Source: Streptomyces caeruleatus
GTDB taxonomy: Bacteria; Actinomycetota; Actinomycetes; Streptomycetales; Streptomycetaceae
Direction of reading: 5' to 3'
NCBI RefSeq assembly: GCF_001514235.1
Contig: NZ_KQ948939.1
Coordinates: forward strand, 115,825 to 179,824
Length of the DNA stretch: 64,000 nt
The notes beneath the pieces were generated by a model. That model made no database searches, was not told the origin of the DNA, and was given only the letters and a program-made list of their open reading frames with translations. Position numbers and translations under genes: made by a program. Numbering within the stretch: the first letter of the stretch is position 1; each line of letters starts with the position of its first letter. Below are positions 1 to 7,335 of this stretch, piece by piece.

Positions 1-19
1 CCCCTGTCGTTCGGCGGCG

Positions 20-661
20 CTACGTCAGCAAGTCGTCCACCACGGCCTCACCCTCCCGGTACCGCCGCGTGATCTCCGCCCCGGACTCGTCCGCCGTCCG
101 CTGCAACCGCTGTCGGCGTCGGGACACCTGCTGCTCGTACCCCACGAGCCTGGCCATCGCGGCGTCGAGTTCGACGTCCGTACGGGCCTCCAGGTCCGAC
201 AGTTCCACCTCGGCCAGCATCTCGGCCGCCAGCAGCCGGTACTCCTCGCTCTGGGGGGTGCCCAGCGTGACGTGGCGGGCGGAGGAGCGGTGCCGGGCCG
301 GGGCGTCGGTGAGGATCTCCGGGAGGCGCTCCACGACGGACGCGGCGCCCGCGGGAGAGCGCCGCGCGAGCTCCGCGCGCAGGATGTCGATCCGCCCCTG
401 CAGCAGCCGGCGTACATAACTCAGGTCCGCCTCGTCCCGCTGCGCGTCCCGCCGCAGGGTGCGCAGCTCGGGCAGACTGAGCACGGTCAGATCGGGCTCG
501 GCCGGATCGGCGGGCAGCCGTGGATCCGCCCCCGGACCCGGATCGTCGGCGGTGCGTTGCGTGGGCGGCCTCAGTCCGGCCGGCTGGCCCGTGTGGCCCG
601 TGTGGCTCGTGTGGCCCAACACGACAGCCCCAGGGGGCTGCCCGGTACTCGGTGTGCTCAT
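20..661 (-). CDS. rsiG: Anti-sigma factor RsiG (c-di-GMP-dependent, antagonist of WhiG)
   Basis: The protein has 213 residues. Two copies of the c-di-GMP-binding signature E(X)3S(X)2R(X)3Q(X)3D are visible: E77-S81-R84-Q88-D92 and E176-S180-R183-Q187-D191, each in a charged helical stretch, which fits the antiparallel coiled coil known for RsiG. The family holds sigma factor WhiG inactive when loaded with c-di-GMP and so delays sporulation. The N-terminal 50 residues are low complexity, with an HTGHTG repeat encoded by a short GTGTGGCC-like DNA repeat, and are probably disordered. The start is the ATG at 661; no other candidate keeps both motifs with a better context. The gene is divergent from dtd. 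Both intact motifs make the assignment firm; the WhiG partner is known from the family, not shown here. Confidence 0.93.
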   Translation of the reverse strand: MSTPSTGQPPGAVVLGHTSHTGHTGQPAGLRPPTQRTADDPGPGADPRLPADPAEPDLTVLSLPELRTLRRDAQRDEADLSYVRRLLQGRIDILRAELARRSPAGAASVVERLPEILTDAPARHRSSARHVTLGTPQSEEYRLLAAEMLAEVELSDLEARTDVELDAAMARLVGYEQQVSRRRQRLQRTADESGAEITRRYREGEAVVDDLLT

Positions 662-844
662 ATGCCTCTACCGTCCCCTCGACCGGCGTGTGGAAGCATG
701 GTGCCATCCCAAGTGGCCCCTATGTGACCGAGTGCCCACGAACAGCCCCAGATGGGGGCTTAAGGATCAAAAAAGAGCCCCCCAAAGAAGCCCCGCGGAG
801 GCCCCTTTACCTGCCGCTTCCCCCGCACGCGGCATGATGGCCGC

Positions 845-1270
845 ATGCGAGCTGTGGTGCAGAGGGTGGACGGCGCGAGTGTCGTCGTGGATGACGAGAC
901 CGTCGGCGAGATCGCGGGCGAAGGTCTGTGCGTGCTCGTCGGTGTCACGCACGAGGACACCAAGGAGAAGGCCGCCCAACTCGCCCGCAAACTCTGGTCG
1001 ATCCGCATGCTGAACGACGAGAAGTCGTGCAGCGACATCGACGCCCCGCTCCTCGTCATCAGCCAGTTCACCCTCTACGGCGACGCCCGCAAGGGCCGCC
1101 GGCCCACCTGGAACGCCGCCGCGCCCGGCGATGTCGCCGAGCCGCTCGTCGACGAGGTCGTCGCCCAACTCCGCGCCCTGGGCGCGACGGTGGCGACGGG
1201 ACGGTTCGGTGCCAAGATGCGGGTGGGTCTGACGAACGACGGCCCGTTCACCGTGCTCCTGGAGATCTAG
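845..1270 (+). CDS. dtd: D-aminoacyl-tRNA deacylase
   Basis: This 141-residue cytosolic protein hydrolyses D-aminoacyl-tRNA, removing mischarged D-Tyr and other D-amino acids (and Gly from tRNA-Ala) to protect translation. The SQFTL motif in SQFTLYGDARKGRRP and the C-terminal NDGPFT motif, which carries the cross-subunit Gly-cisPro pair, are both present, and the length is normal for the family. The usual GPVT is GPFT here, a conservative variant next to the catalytic loop. The ATG at 845 follows a short upstream region and the gene stands alone, divergent from rsiG and convergent with the ygfZ-like gene, leaving only 37 bases between their stops. Confidence 0.95.
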   Translation: MRAVVQRVDGASVVVDDETVGEIAGEGLCVLVGVTHEDTKEKAAQLARKLWSIRMLNDEKSCSDIDAPLLVISQFTLYGDARKGRRPTWNAAAPGDVAEPLVDEVVAQLRALGATVATGRFGAKMRVGLTNDGPFTVLLEI

Positions 1271-1307
1271 GCCCGCTCGCGCCCCCGACGGAGCCCGCGT
1301 CGCACGG

Positions 1308-2273
1308 CTACGGCTCCACGACCACTTCCTGCGCGGCCGCCGTCTCTCCGGCCAGGAGCCCCGCGTCCACCGGCACGTTCCGCTTGACCAGCGCCAGCGC
1401 GACCGGGCCCAGCTCGTGGTGCCGTACCGACGTCGTGATGAAACCGATCTTGCGGCCGTCGGGGCCCTCGTCGGCCGGACGGAGCTCTGTGCCGTGCGGG
1501 GGCAGGTGGACGTCGCTGCCGTCCAGGTGCAGGAAGACCAGGCGCCGCGGCGGCTTGCCGAGGTTCTGGACCCGGGCGACCGTCTCCTGGCCGCGGTAGC
1601 AGCCCTTCTGCAGGTGCACCGCGGTGCCGATCCAGCCCAGCTCGTGCGGGATGGTGCGGTGGTCGGTCTCGAAGCCGAGGCGCGGGCGGTGGTGCTCGAC
1701 GCGCAGCGCCTCGTAGGCGAGGATGCCGGCCGCCGGGCCCGCCTTCTCGGCGTACGACTCCAGGTCGGCGCGCGGGAGGAACAGGTCACGGCCGTGCGCC
1801 GTCTCGCGTACGACGGCGCCCTCGGGCACCTCGGCGATGGACCCGGCGGGCAGGTGGACGACCGCGAACTCGGCGGTCCGGTCGGCGACTTCGACCTGGT
1901 AGAAGAACTTCATCGACTCCAGGTACGCGATCAGCGCGTCCTGGGTGCCGGGCTCGACATGGGCCCAGACCGTCGTGCCGTCGTCGACGAGATACAGCGC
2001 GTGCTCGATGTGGCCGTTCGCGGAGAGGATCAGCGCCTCGGTGGACTCGCCCACCGGGAGGTCGCTGACATGCTGGGTGAGCAGCAGATGCAGCCAGCTC
2101 AGCCGGTCCTGGCCGGTGACGGCGACGACTCCGCGGTGCGAGAGGTCGACGAAACCGGAGCCGTCGGCGAGCGCGCGCTGCTCGCGGAACAGATCGCCGT
2201 AGTGCGCGGCGACGCCTTCGTCCACGCCCTCGGCGGGCACGGCGCCGGGCAGGGTCAGCAGGGGGCTCTTCAT
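1308..2273 (-). CDS. ygfZ: Folate-binding YgfZ/GcvT-like protein
   Basis: The protein has 321 residues. The family hallmark K-G-C-Y-x-G-Q-E is present as KGCYRGQE in the C-terminal third, followed by the typical RVQNLGKPPRRLV stretch. YgfZ proteins bind tetrahydrofolate with a GcvT-like fold and assist assembly or repair of certain iron-sulfur enzymes; the conserved Cys is needed for activity in E. coli. The protein is cytosolic with no signal sequence. The stop codon of nur lies ten bases after its start on the same strand, so nur and this gene are probably cotranscribed. Confidence 0.92.
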   Translation of the reverse strand: MKSPLLTLPGAVPAEGVDEGVAAHYGDLFREQRALADGSGFVDLSHRGVVAVTGQDRLSWLHLLLTQHVSDLPVGESTEALILSANGHIEHALYLVDDGTTVWAHVEPGTQDALIAYLESMKFFYQVEVADRTAEFAVVHLPAGSIAEVPEGAVVRETAHGRDLFLPRADLESYAEKAGPAAGILAYEALRVEHHRPRLGFETDHRTIPHELGWIGTAVHLQKGCYRGQETVARVQNLGKPPRRLVFLHLDGSDVHLPPHGTELRPADEGPDGRKIGFITTSVRHHELGPVALALVKRNVPVDAGLLAGETAAAQEVVVEP

Positions 2274-2283
2274 ATGCCTAAGC

Positions 2284-2742
2284 CTACGACTCGGTAGTTG
2301 AACTCTTCAGGGAGCTCTTGAGGGAGCTCTTCAGGGAGCAGTCCTTGCAGCGGCCGAAGATCGCGAAGTGCTTCATATCGGTCTCGAAGCCGAAGTCCCG
2401 GCTCAGTTTGGCCGTGAACTCCGCGGCCACCTGGACGTCCGCCTCGATGACTTTGTCGCAGTCCCGGCAGACCAGGTGGAGGTGGTGGTGGCGGTCGGCG
2501 AGGTGGTACGTCGGCGCACCGTGCCCGAGGTGGGCGTGGCTGACCAGCCCGAGTTCCTCCAGGAGCTCCAGGGTCCGGTACACGGTGGAAATGTTGACCC
2601 CCGACGCCGTCTTCCTCACTTCCACGAGGATGTCGTCGGGGGTCGCGTGCTCAAGGGTGTCCACGGCTTCGAGGACAAGCTGACGCTGCGGCGTCAGCCG
2701 GTAGCCGCGCTGCCTGAGGTCGCTCTTCCAGTCGGTGCTCAC
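2284..2742 (-). CDS. nur: Nickel-responsive Fur-family regulator Nur
   Basis: The product has 152 residues, from a GTG at 2742 preceded by CAGGT; the longer open frame upstream is read-through with no coding sense. The sequence matches what I recall of Streptomyces Nur almost throughout: TDWKSDLRQRGYRLTPQRQ, the winged helix with NISTVYRTLELL, and the His-rich HLADRHHHLHLVCRDC. Nur binds Ni, represses the Fe-superoxide dismutase gene sodF and nickel uptake genes, and thereby allows expression of Ni-SOD. The His residues expected for the Ni and M sites are present. The C-terminus is unusual: after FGRCKDC the segment SLKS is repeated by a 12-bp DNA duplication, lengthening the tail. Confidence 0.92.
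   Translation of the reverse strand: MSTDWKSDLRQRGYRLTPQRQLVLEAVDTLEHATPDDILVEVRKTASGVNISTVYRTLELLEELGLVSHAHLGHGAPTYHLADRHHHLHLVCRDCDKVIEADVQVAAEFTAKLSRDFGFETDMKHFAIFGRCKDCSLKSSLKSSLKSSTTES
2303..2338. repeat. 12-bp tandem repeat in the 3' end of nur
   Basis: Three 12-bp units related to ctcttcagggag (the middle one has a single change) lie in frame at the end of nur and encode the repeated Leu-Lys-Ser-Ser tail. The S. coelicolor protein as I remember it has one such unit, so this looks like a local expansion by slippage. Confidence 0.8.
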
Positions 2743-2777
2743 CACACCTGAAAGTCTAGAGCCACTCGGCCGGCTTC

Positions 2778-3353
2778 CTACTTGAAGAAGGCGATGCCGT
2801 CGTCCGGCATATCGTCCGGCAGGGCCTTGGCCCAGCGCTCGACCTCCTCCGGGGTGACGACCTTCTTCAGATGGGCCGACATGTAGGGGCGCAGCTCGAC
2901 CTCGGGGGTCTGCTTCTCGCCGACCCACATCAGGTCGCTCTTGACGTAGCCGTACAGGCGCTTGCCGCCGGTGTACGGGCCGGAGGCGGCCGTGCGGGCC
3001 ACCGCGTCCGTGACCAGGTCGATCTGCGGCTTCTTGTCGGCCAGCTCGCCGTACCAGATCTCGACGACACCGTCGTCGCGGACCATCGTCACCTCGACCT
3101 TGCGGTCGGCGTCGATCCGCCAGAAGCCGTGCTCGGACTCCAGCGGCTTCACCTTGTTGCCGTCGTTGTCCAGCACCCAGGTGTGCGAGCGGTACTCCAG
3201 GAAGTCCCGGCCGTCGTGCGTGAAGGCGACCTCCTGCCCGAAGTTGCACTTCTCGGAGCCGGGGAAGTCGTGCACGCCCGCGCCCGCCCAGTTGCCGAGC
3301 AGGAAGGCGAGGGGGACGAGGTCCTTGTGGAGGTCGGACGGGATCTCGATCAT
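2778..3353 (-). CDS. Nitrobindin-like FABP family haem-binding protein
   Basis: This 191-residue soluble protein carries the nitrobindin/THAP4 signature GxWxGxG as GNWAGAG near residue 21-27, followed by alternating beta-strand-like segments that fit a ten-stranded barrel. Family members bind ferric haem b in the barrel through a C-terminal His and may isomerise peroxynitrite to nitrate. A His near the end (MSAHLKK, about residue 164) is the plausible proximal ligand. The gene lies just upstream of nur on the same strand, which would fit a metal or nitrosative-stress theme, though no functional link is proven. The 35-base gap to nur leaves room for a separate nur start. Confidence 0.85.
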   Translation of the reverse strand: MIEIPSDLHKDLVPLAFLLGNWAGAGVHDFPGSEKCNFGQEVAFTHDGRDFLEYRSHTWVLDNDGNKVKPLESEHGFWRIDADRKVEVTMVRDDGVVEIWYGELADKKPQIDLVTDAVARTAASGPYTGGKRLYGYVKSDLMWVGEKQTPEVELRPYMSAHLKKVVTPEEVERWAKALPDDMPDDGIAFFK

Positions 3354-3376
3354 GAGGGGAAGTTCCTAGGTGTGGG

Positions 3377-3475
3377 TCAGCGCTGGCCCTGGTACAGCTT
3401 CTTCACGGTCAGCCCGGCGAAGGCGAGAACGCCGACGCAGACCAGGACCAGCAGGGCTTCGAAGAAGATCTCCAC
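3377..3475 (-). CDS. 32-aa single-span membrane peptide
   Basis: A short gene starts with GTG at 3475, preceded by GAGGAG with six bases of spacing. It encodes 32 residues: a short acidic/aromatic head (VEIFFEA), a strongly hydrophobic helix of about 18 residues (LLVLVCVGVLAFAGLTV) and a basic tail KKLYQGQR. This pattern fits an inner-membrane peptide with its C-terminus in the cytosol. It lies immediately upstream of the nitrobindin-like gene on the same strand. No function is known to me. The good ribosome site and protein-like composition support a real gene. Confidence 0.75.
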   Translation of the reverse strand: MEIFFEALLVLVCVGVLAFAGLTVKKLYQGQR

Positions 3476-3581
3476 GGGGTGCTCCTCGATTGAGCGCGGG
3501 GAATGCTTTGCGTACACAGGGCCGGGCCCCAGCTTACGCGGCCGGGGCCGGGCCCTCTGTGTGAGGTAGGCCCTCGCGGGC

Positions 3582-4481
3582 TCAGCCGAGCAGCTGGCTC
3601 TGGAGCACCACCGTCTGCTGGAAGGGGACGGCCGCGGCGCCGCCCTTGCGGGACTGCACGACCAGTCCCAGCACGTCGCCCGAGACCAGATACGCCTGCC
3701 GGACCTGCTCGGCGCCGTACGGCTTGGCCTCGACGTAGGCGTAGTGCCGTACCTCGACGACCTCGGCGTCCGTGGGGAAGTCGTCGTCCGCGTGCACCTG
3801 GTCGGCGCCGCGCAGGGCGTAGGTGGGCGAGTCGTAGTTGGTGAGGTGGTCCTGCTGGAGCACGTCGGCCACCTGACCGGTCTGGAACTGCAGCAGGTAG
3901 ATCCGGGTGTGCGTACCGTCCGGCGTGGTCCAGCCGCGGGCCGCGACGTGCCGCAGGGCGTAGTCGGTGAGCAGCTGGCGGAGGTCGTCCCGGTCCTCCT
4001 CCTGTTCGTACGCCGCCAGGAAGTCCTTCGTCGCCAGCCAGCCGTCGCGTCCGTTCAGCTCCTTGTCCGCCTCGGCGCCCGTGGGCGCCGGCAACAGCAG
4101 CTCGCGCAGGTCCGCGTGGTGGAGGGAGGCCGGGTTCTCCTCGGCGAACGGCTCCGGGCTGCCGGCCGGCAGCGGTGGCCTGGTGATCTCCGGGTACGTC
4201 CAGCGTCCGTCCGTCTCGGTCGCGAGACCGGGCACGTCCGTACGTTCCAGGCGCGTGATGCCGTACGCCGTGGAGGCGCCGACGGCGGCGAAGACGACGA
4301 CGGCCGCGGTCCAACGCAGGGCGGCGCGCAGGACACGGCGGTCCTTCTTGGCAGCGGGAGGGGGAGGAGCAGAGGGAGCAGGGGGAGAAGCGGGAGTAGA
4401 GGGAACGGCCTGATCGACGTCCGGCTGCGGCCGTGTGTCTGCCACGGGCGCCGTCGTCATGGGCTGCTTGTGCTCGGTCAT
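3582..4481 (-). CDS. Membrane-anchored hypothetical protein, third gene of a three-gene operon
   Basis: The product has 299 residues from the ATG at 4481, whose ATGA overlaps the stop of the upstream gene, so coupling is likely; the in-frame extension upstream is a shadow of the neighbour. A Pro/Ala-rich cytosolic head of about 45 residues is followed by one membrane helix (WTAAVVVFAAVGASTAYGI) and an extracytoplasmic domain of about 210 residues containing ADLRELLLP, a motif shared with the two upstream genes. I do not recognise a known enzyme family. The three proteins share layout (short head, one helix, globular outside domain) and probably form a complex. Confidence 0.8.
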   Translation of the reverse strand: MTEHKQPMTTAPVADTRPQPDVDQAVPSTPASPPAPSAPPPPAAKKDRRVLRAALRWTAAVVVFAAVGASTAYGITRLERTDVPGLATETDGRWTYPEITRPPLPAGSPEPFAEENPASLHHADLRELLLPAPTGAEADKELNGRDGWLATKDFLAAYEQEEDRDDLRQLLTDYALRHVAARGWTTPDGTHTRIYLLQFQTGQVADVLQQDHLTNYDSPTYALRGADQVHADDDFPTDAEVVEVRHYAYVEAKPYGAEQVRQAYLVSGDVLGLVVQSRKGGAAAVPFQQTVVLQSQLLG

Positions 4482-5401
4482 ACGGCCTTCCCCGGTTCGT
4501 CGATGCGGTCGAGCTGTCGGGTGACGAACACCCCGATGCCGGCCATGTCGACCGGTCGGCTGCCCTCGGCCGTGAAGCTGATCAGCACGTCTCCCGAGTA
4601 GGCCGCGCAGAAGACCCGGTCGAGCTGCTGGTCGTCGCCCTTGGGTGTCAGGAAGCACTTGGCGTTCTTGTGGCCGTCGATCTCCGGCCCCTTGCGGAAG
4701 ACGCCGAGGGCGGAGAAGAACCTGTTCTGGGACGTCGCGATGTCCCGTGCGGCGGCACGACTCTCCATCCGCGCGACGGCGACGCTGACGGAGAACGCCT
4801 CGCCGAAGTTGATCGCACGGCGGGTCGCGTAGACGTAGCTGCGCATCACCATGCTCTTGACGCTCTGCCTGTCGATCTCCTTCTCCAGCTGCCGGCGCTG
4901 GGTGCGGGGCAGGTCCTTGAGCGACTCCTTGCGCAGGGCGGTGGCCTGACGGCCGCTGAGCTCGACGTCCGGCCCGAACTCTCCGAGGTCGGGGCCACGG
5001 GTGTAGCTGTTCTCCCCGTACGGCAGCAGCAGCCCGCGCAGCCCAGGCGCCGCCTTCGCCGTCTCCTCCGCCTTGCCGGCGGCCGCTGACGGCTTGGAGA
5101 ACTTCCAGGTCGGCCGGCCCGGGTCGCGGTCGGCGTCCTGGACGGTGACCACGGTGTAGCCGGCACCGGCGACGACGGCACCGACCAGCAGGACGGTCCC
5201 GGCGAGCGCGGCGAGACGCGAAGGGCGCGGCCGCTTCCGCTCGGAGGGCTGGGGACTCTCGGCCGTCTCAGCGCTCTGGCGACTCTCGGAGCCCTCGACG
5301 TTCTCGACGTTCTCGGCGCTCTCGGCGCTCTCGGCGCTCTCGGCGCTCTCGGTGTTCTCGGTGTTCTCGGTGTTCTGAGGGCTCTCAGGTGTCTCGGTCA
5401 C
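4478..5401 (-). CDS. Membrane-anchored hypothetical protein with acidic repeat head, second gene of the operon
   Basis: The product has 307 residues. Its first 40 residues are a degenerate Thr/Ser/Ala/Val-Glu-Asn/Ser repeat encoded by a 9-bp tandem DNA repeat; a membrane helix (LAALAGTVLLVGAVVAGAGYTV) and an outside domain follow. PGLRGLLLP matches the DLRELLL motif of the flanking genes. Both ends overlap the neighbours by four bases (ATGA), so the three genes form one translationally coupled unit. Function unknown. The repeat length probably differs between strains. Confidence 0.8.
   Translation of the reverse strand: MTETPESPQNTENTENTESAESAESAESAENVENVEGSESRQSAETAESPQPSERKRPRPSRLAALAGTVLLVGAVVAGAGYTVVTVQDADRDPGRPTWKFSKPSAAAGKAEETAKAAPGLRGLLLPYGENSYTRGPDLGEFGPDVELSGRQATALRKESLKDLPRTQRRQLEKEIDRQSVKSMVMRSYVYATRRAINFGEAFSVSVAVARMESRAAARDIATSQNRFFSALGVFRKGPEIDGHKNAKCFLTPKGDDQQLDRVFCAAYSGDVLISFTAEGSRPVDMAGIGVFVTRQLDRIDEPGKAV
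5294..5374. repeat. 9-bp tandem repeat, nine units, coding
   Basis: Nine consecutive 9-bp units of the form ctcgRYgYt (ctcgacgtt, ctcggcgct, ctcggtgtt variants) lie in frame in the start of the gene at 4478-5401 and encode Glu-Asn/Ser-Xaa triplets on the minus strand. The unit is a multiple of three, so slippage changes protein length without shifting frame. Confidence 0.9.
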
Positions 5402-6132
5402 AGCCGCTCCATCTGCCGCTTGGCGAGATCCATGATCTTCTCCTTGGAGATCGGCTTGGTGTCGAAGACCCAGACGTGCATCACGATGTCGCCGCGCCAG
5501 GCGTGGGCCTCGGCCGAGTACACCGGGAGGTAGCCGGCGTTCCGCTCCGGGGTGTCGTGCACGTACGCCATGCCGTCACCCGTGCCGGGGATGGGCCAGC
5601 TGCGGGTGTCGGCCTTCTCCTCGGCCCAGTAGTACGCGGTCTCGGCGTGGGTGCCGGCCGCCAGGGCCTCCTCCTGGCGGAACTGCGCCAGCTCGATCTC
5701 GACGTTGTGGGTGGTGCCCACCCGCCAGCTCGTCACGGCGGCACGGCGGAACTCGTCGTCGACGAGATCGCTGAACATCTCGCCCGGCTCCTCGTAGCCG
5801 CCCGCATAGCCGGCGAGGTCCAACCAGCCGTCGCTGCCGGCCGGGATCAGGGGATCCCGCGCACCCTTCGGCCGCTGGAGCAGCAGCTCGCGCAGATCAC
5901 CGTCGGTCCTCAGCCGGCGGTCCTCGGCGGCGGACAGCGGCTCGGCCACGCCCTTGGCCCGCTCGACCACGGGCTGGGAGAGGGGCGGCAGCTTCGTGGG
6001 CCGGCGTTCGGCCTGCACCAGGTAACCGGCACAGGTCCCGGCGACGAGCCCGAGCACGACGGCCCCGGCGATCAGCAGCGCCGTACGCCCACGCGGCCGG
6101 GGCCGCACAGCCATTTCTTCAGGTACATCCAA
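5398..6132 (-). CDS. Membrane-anchored hypothetical protein, first gene of the operon
   Basis: The product has about 244 residues. The start is uncertain: a TTG at 6132 follows GGGGGGAC, the ATG at 6114 lacks spacing to any ribosome site, and a GTG at 6180 has none. A basic head (RPRPRGR) precedes a membrane helix (ALLIAGAVVLGLVAGTCAGYLV); the outside domain contains GDLRELLLQRPKG, GWLDLAGYAGGYEE and an aromatic C-terminal region. GDLRELLL and the GWL..K/AG(Y) segment are also in the third gene (ADLRELLLPAPTG, GWLATKDFLAAY), so these two are paralogues. Role unknown. Confidence 0.75.
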   Translation of the reverse strand: MDVPEEMAVRPRPRGRTALLIAGAVVLGLVAGTCAGYLVQAERRPTKLPPLSQPVVERAKGVAEPLSAAEDRRLRTDGDLRELLLQRPKGARDPLIPAGSDGWLDLAGYAGGYEEPGEMFSDLVDDEFRRAAVTSWRVGTTHNVEIELAQFRQEEALAAGTHAETAYYWAEEKADTRSWPIPGTGDGMAYVHDTPERNAGYLPVYSAEAHAWRGDIVMHVWVFDTKPISKEKIMDLAKRQMERL

Positions 6133-6222
6133 GACGTCCCCCCACGGAACGTGAAGTGCGCATTCCGTATGCGCGCGCACAGGAGACCCGTGGCCAACGC
6201 TTCAGGTTGTAAGGGAGTTGAT

Positions 6223-6237
6223 TACGATTCGGCCATG
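6223..6237 (+). promoter_or_regulatory. Candidate leaderless -10 element before the DsrE gene
   Basis: TACGAT at 6223-6228 ends six bases before the ATG at 6235, so transcription would begin at or next to the start codon. The only purine-rich stretch (aagggag) is 17 bases upstream, too far for a ribosome site, which supports a leaderless mRNA. Confidence 0.5.
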
Positions 6238-6597
6238 GCGAAGAAGCTGGTGATCAAGGTGACGGCGGGGGCCGATGCCCCCGAACGCTGCTCCCAGGCG
6301 TTCACGGTCGCGGCGGTGGCCGTGGCCAGCGGCGTCGACGTCTCCGTATGGCTGACCGGCGAGTCCGCGTGGTTCGCCCTGCCGGGCCGCGCCGCCGAGT
6401 TCGAACTCCCCCACGCGGCCCCGCTCCCCGACCTGATCGACGCGGTCCTCGCGAGCGGCCGCCTCACCCTGTGCACCCAGTGCGCGGCCCGCCGGGACAT
6501 CACGGAGAAGGACGTCCTGGAGGGCGTACGGATCGCGGGAGCGCAGGTGTTCGTGCAGGAGGCGCTGGCCGACGAGACGCAGGCGCTCGTCTACTGA
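6235..6597 (+). CDS. DsrE/DsrF-like protein
   Basis: The product has 120 residues from the ATG at 6235. The layout (KKLVIKVTAGADAPERCSQAFTVAAVAVASGVDVSVWLTGE) is the Rossmann-like start of the DsrE/TusD fold, with CTQCAARRDI in the middle supplying two Cys residues where sulfur-relay members carry their acceptor. Members move persulfide sulfur or act as small redox proteins, but many actinobacterial ones are uncharacterised. It faces DUF3099, and the next operon encodes a sulfurtransferase pair, so a sulfur-relay role is reasonable but inferred. Confidence 0.78.
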   Translation: MAKKLVIKVTAGADAPERCSQAFTVAAVAVASGVDVSVWLTGESAWFALPGRAAEFELPHAAPLPDLIDAVLASGRLTLCTQCAARRDITEKDVLEGVRIAGAQVFVQEALADETQALVY

Positions 6598-6628
6598 GAC
6601 ACCCGGGCCACGCGGTGAGGTCGCGCGC

Positions 6629-6892
6629 TCACTGGCGCGGACGCTTCTTCCCGTCCAGCTCGTCCCACCACTCGTCGGACTTCGGGTCCCCGGACGGGTC
6701 GTCCCACCAGCGGTCCTCCGGCCCCCGCCGGTTGGCGACCATCGCGGCCAGCGGCGGAATGACCATGGCCACCACACACATCCCCACGGCCACCGGCATC
6801 GACCAGAGCCGTACGACCCCCCAGGCCAGGACGAAGAGCGTGACGCAGGTCCCCATCATGGCGAAGTAGACGTGCCGTCGCCGTGCGTACAT
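6629..6892 (-). CDS. DUF3099 two-helix membrane protein
   Basis: The product has 87 residues from the ATG at 6892. A longer frame to 6949 would place its start inside the loop of a strong terminator hairpin, so the shorter form is preferred. Two membrane helices (YFAMMGTCVTLFVLAWGVVRLW and MPVAVGMCVVAMVIPPLAAMVAN) are separated by a tight turn, then a Trp- and Asp-rich cytosolic tail (WWDDPSGDP, WWDEL). The sequence fits DUF3099, a small actinobacterial membrane family of unknown role. It is convergent with the DsrE gene. Confidence 0.8.
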   Translation of the reverse strand: MYARRRHVYFAMMGTCVTLFVLAWGVVRLWSMPVAVGMCVVAMVIPPLAAMVANRRGPEDRWWDDPSGDPKSDEWWDELDGKKRPRQ

Positions 6893-6923
6893 ACGTCCAG
6901 GGTAGGTCCGGGTCCGTACACGC

Positions 6924-6970
6924 CGAAGGGCCGTACCCCGGGTGTCCAACCCGTGGGGTACGGCCCTTCG
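6924..6970 (-). terminator. Perfect 16-bp hairpin ending the sulfurtransferase operon
   Basis: Arms 6924-6939 and 6955-6970 are exact reverse complements with a 15-base loop holding a further gggt/accc pairing. The hairpin begins 18 bases after the stop codon of the DUF1416 gene on the minus strand and also insulates DUF3099. There is no U-tract, as is usual in Streptomyces. Confidence 0.88.
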
Positions 6971-6987
6971 GCCGGTCAGGGCGTCGT

Positions 6988-7275
6988 TCAGACCGTGATG
7001 GCCACCTCGGCCAGGCCGCCCTGCTGGGCGACGACCGTGCGGTCGGCGGTGCCGCCGGGGACCAGCGCGCGTACGGTCCAGGTGCCCTCGGCCGCGTAGA
7101 AGCGGAACTGGCCCGTGGCGGAGGTGGGGACCTCCGCGGTGAACTCGCCGGTCGAGTCCAGCAGTCGGACGTAACCGACCACGGGCTCGCCGTCCTTCGT
7201 CACCTGGCCCTGGATCGTGGTCTCACCGGGCTTGATCGTCGAGGCGTCGGGGCCGCCGGCCTTCGCTCCACACAT
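6988..7275 (-). CDS. DUF1416 protein, sulfurtransferase partner (SseC-like)
   Basis: The product has 95 residues from the ATG at 7275, which follows GGAGA at good spacing; the upstream in-frame start at 7287 overlaps that site. It begins MCGAKAGG and continues with a beta-sandwich-like domain (TTIQGQVTKDGEPVVGYVRLLD). DUF1416/SseC proteins are encoded directly after the rhodanese gene sseA/cysA2 in actinobacteria and are expected to work with it. The arrangement here is the same, 60 bases downstream of sseA, ending at a strong terminator. The N-terminal Cys could accept sulfur, which is inference. Confidence 0.88.
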   Translation of the reverse strand: MCGAKAGGPDASTIKPGETTIQGQVTKDGEPVVGYVRLLDSTGEFTAEVPTSATGQFRFYAAEGTWTVRALVPGGTADRTVVAQQGGLAEVAITV

Positions 7276-7335
7276 GTCTTTCTCCAAGAGGGGTCTGACC
7301 GGAATCGAAGGCCGGTCGGGATGGAAGAGGTTTGC

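Noticed and set aside
744..760. Hairpin agcccc...ggggct between rsiG and dtd
   Set aside because: Only six bases of stem between two divergent genes, where no transcript should end; it could be part of the dtd leader but there is no support.
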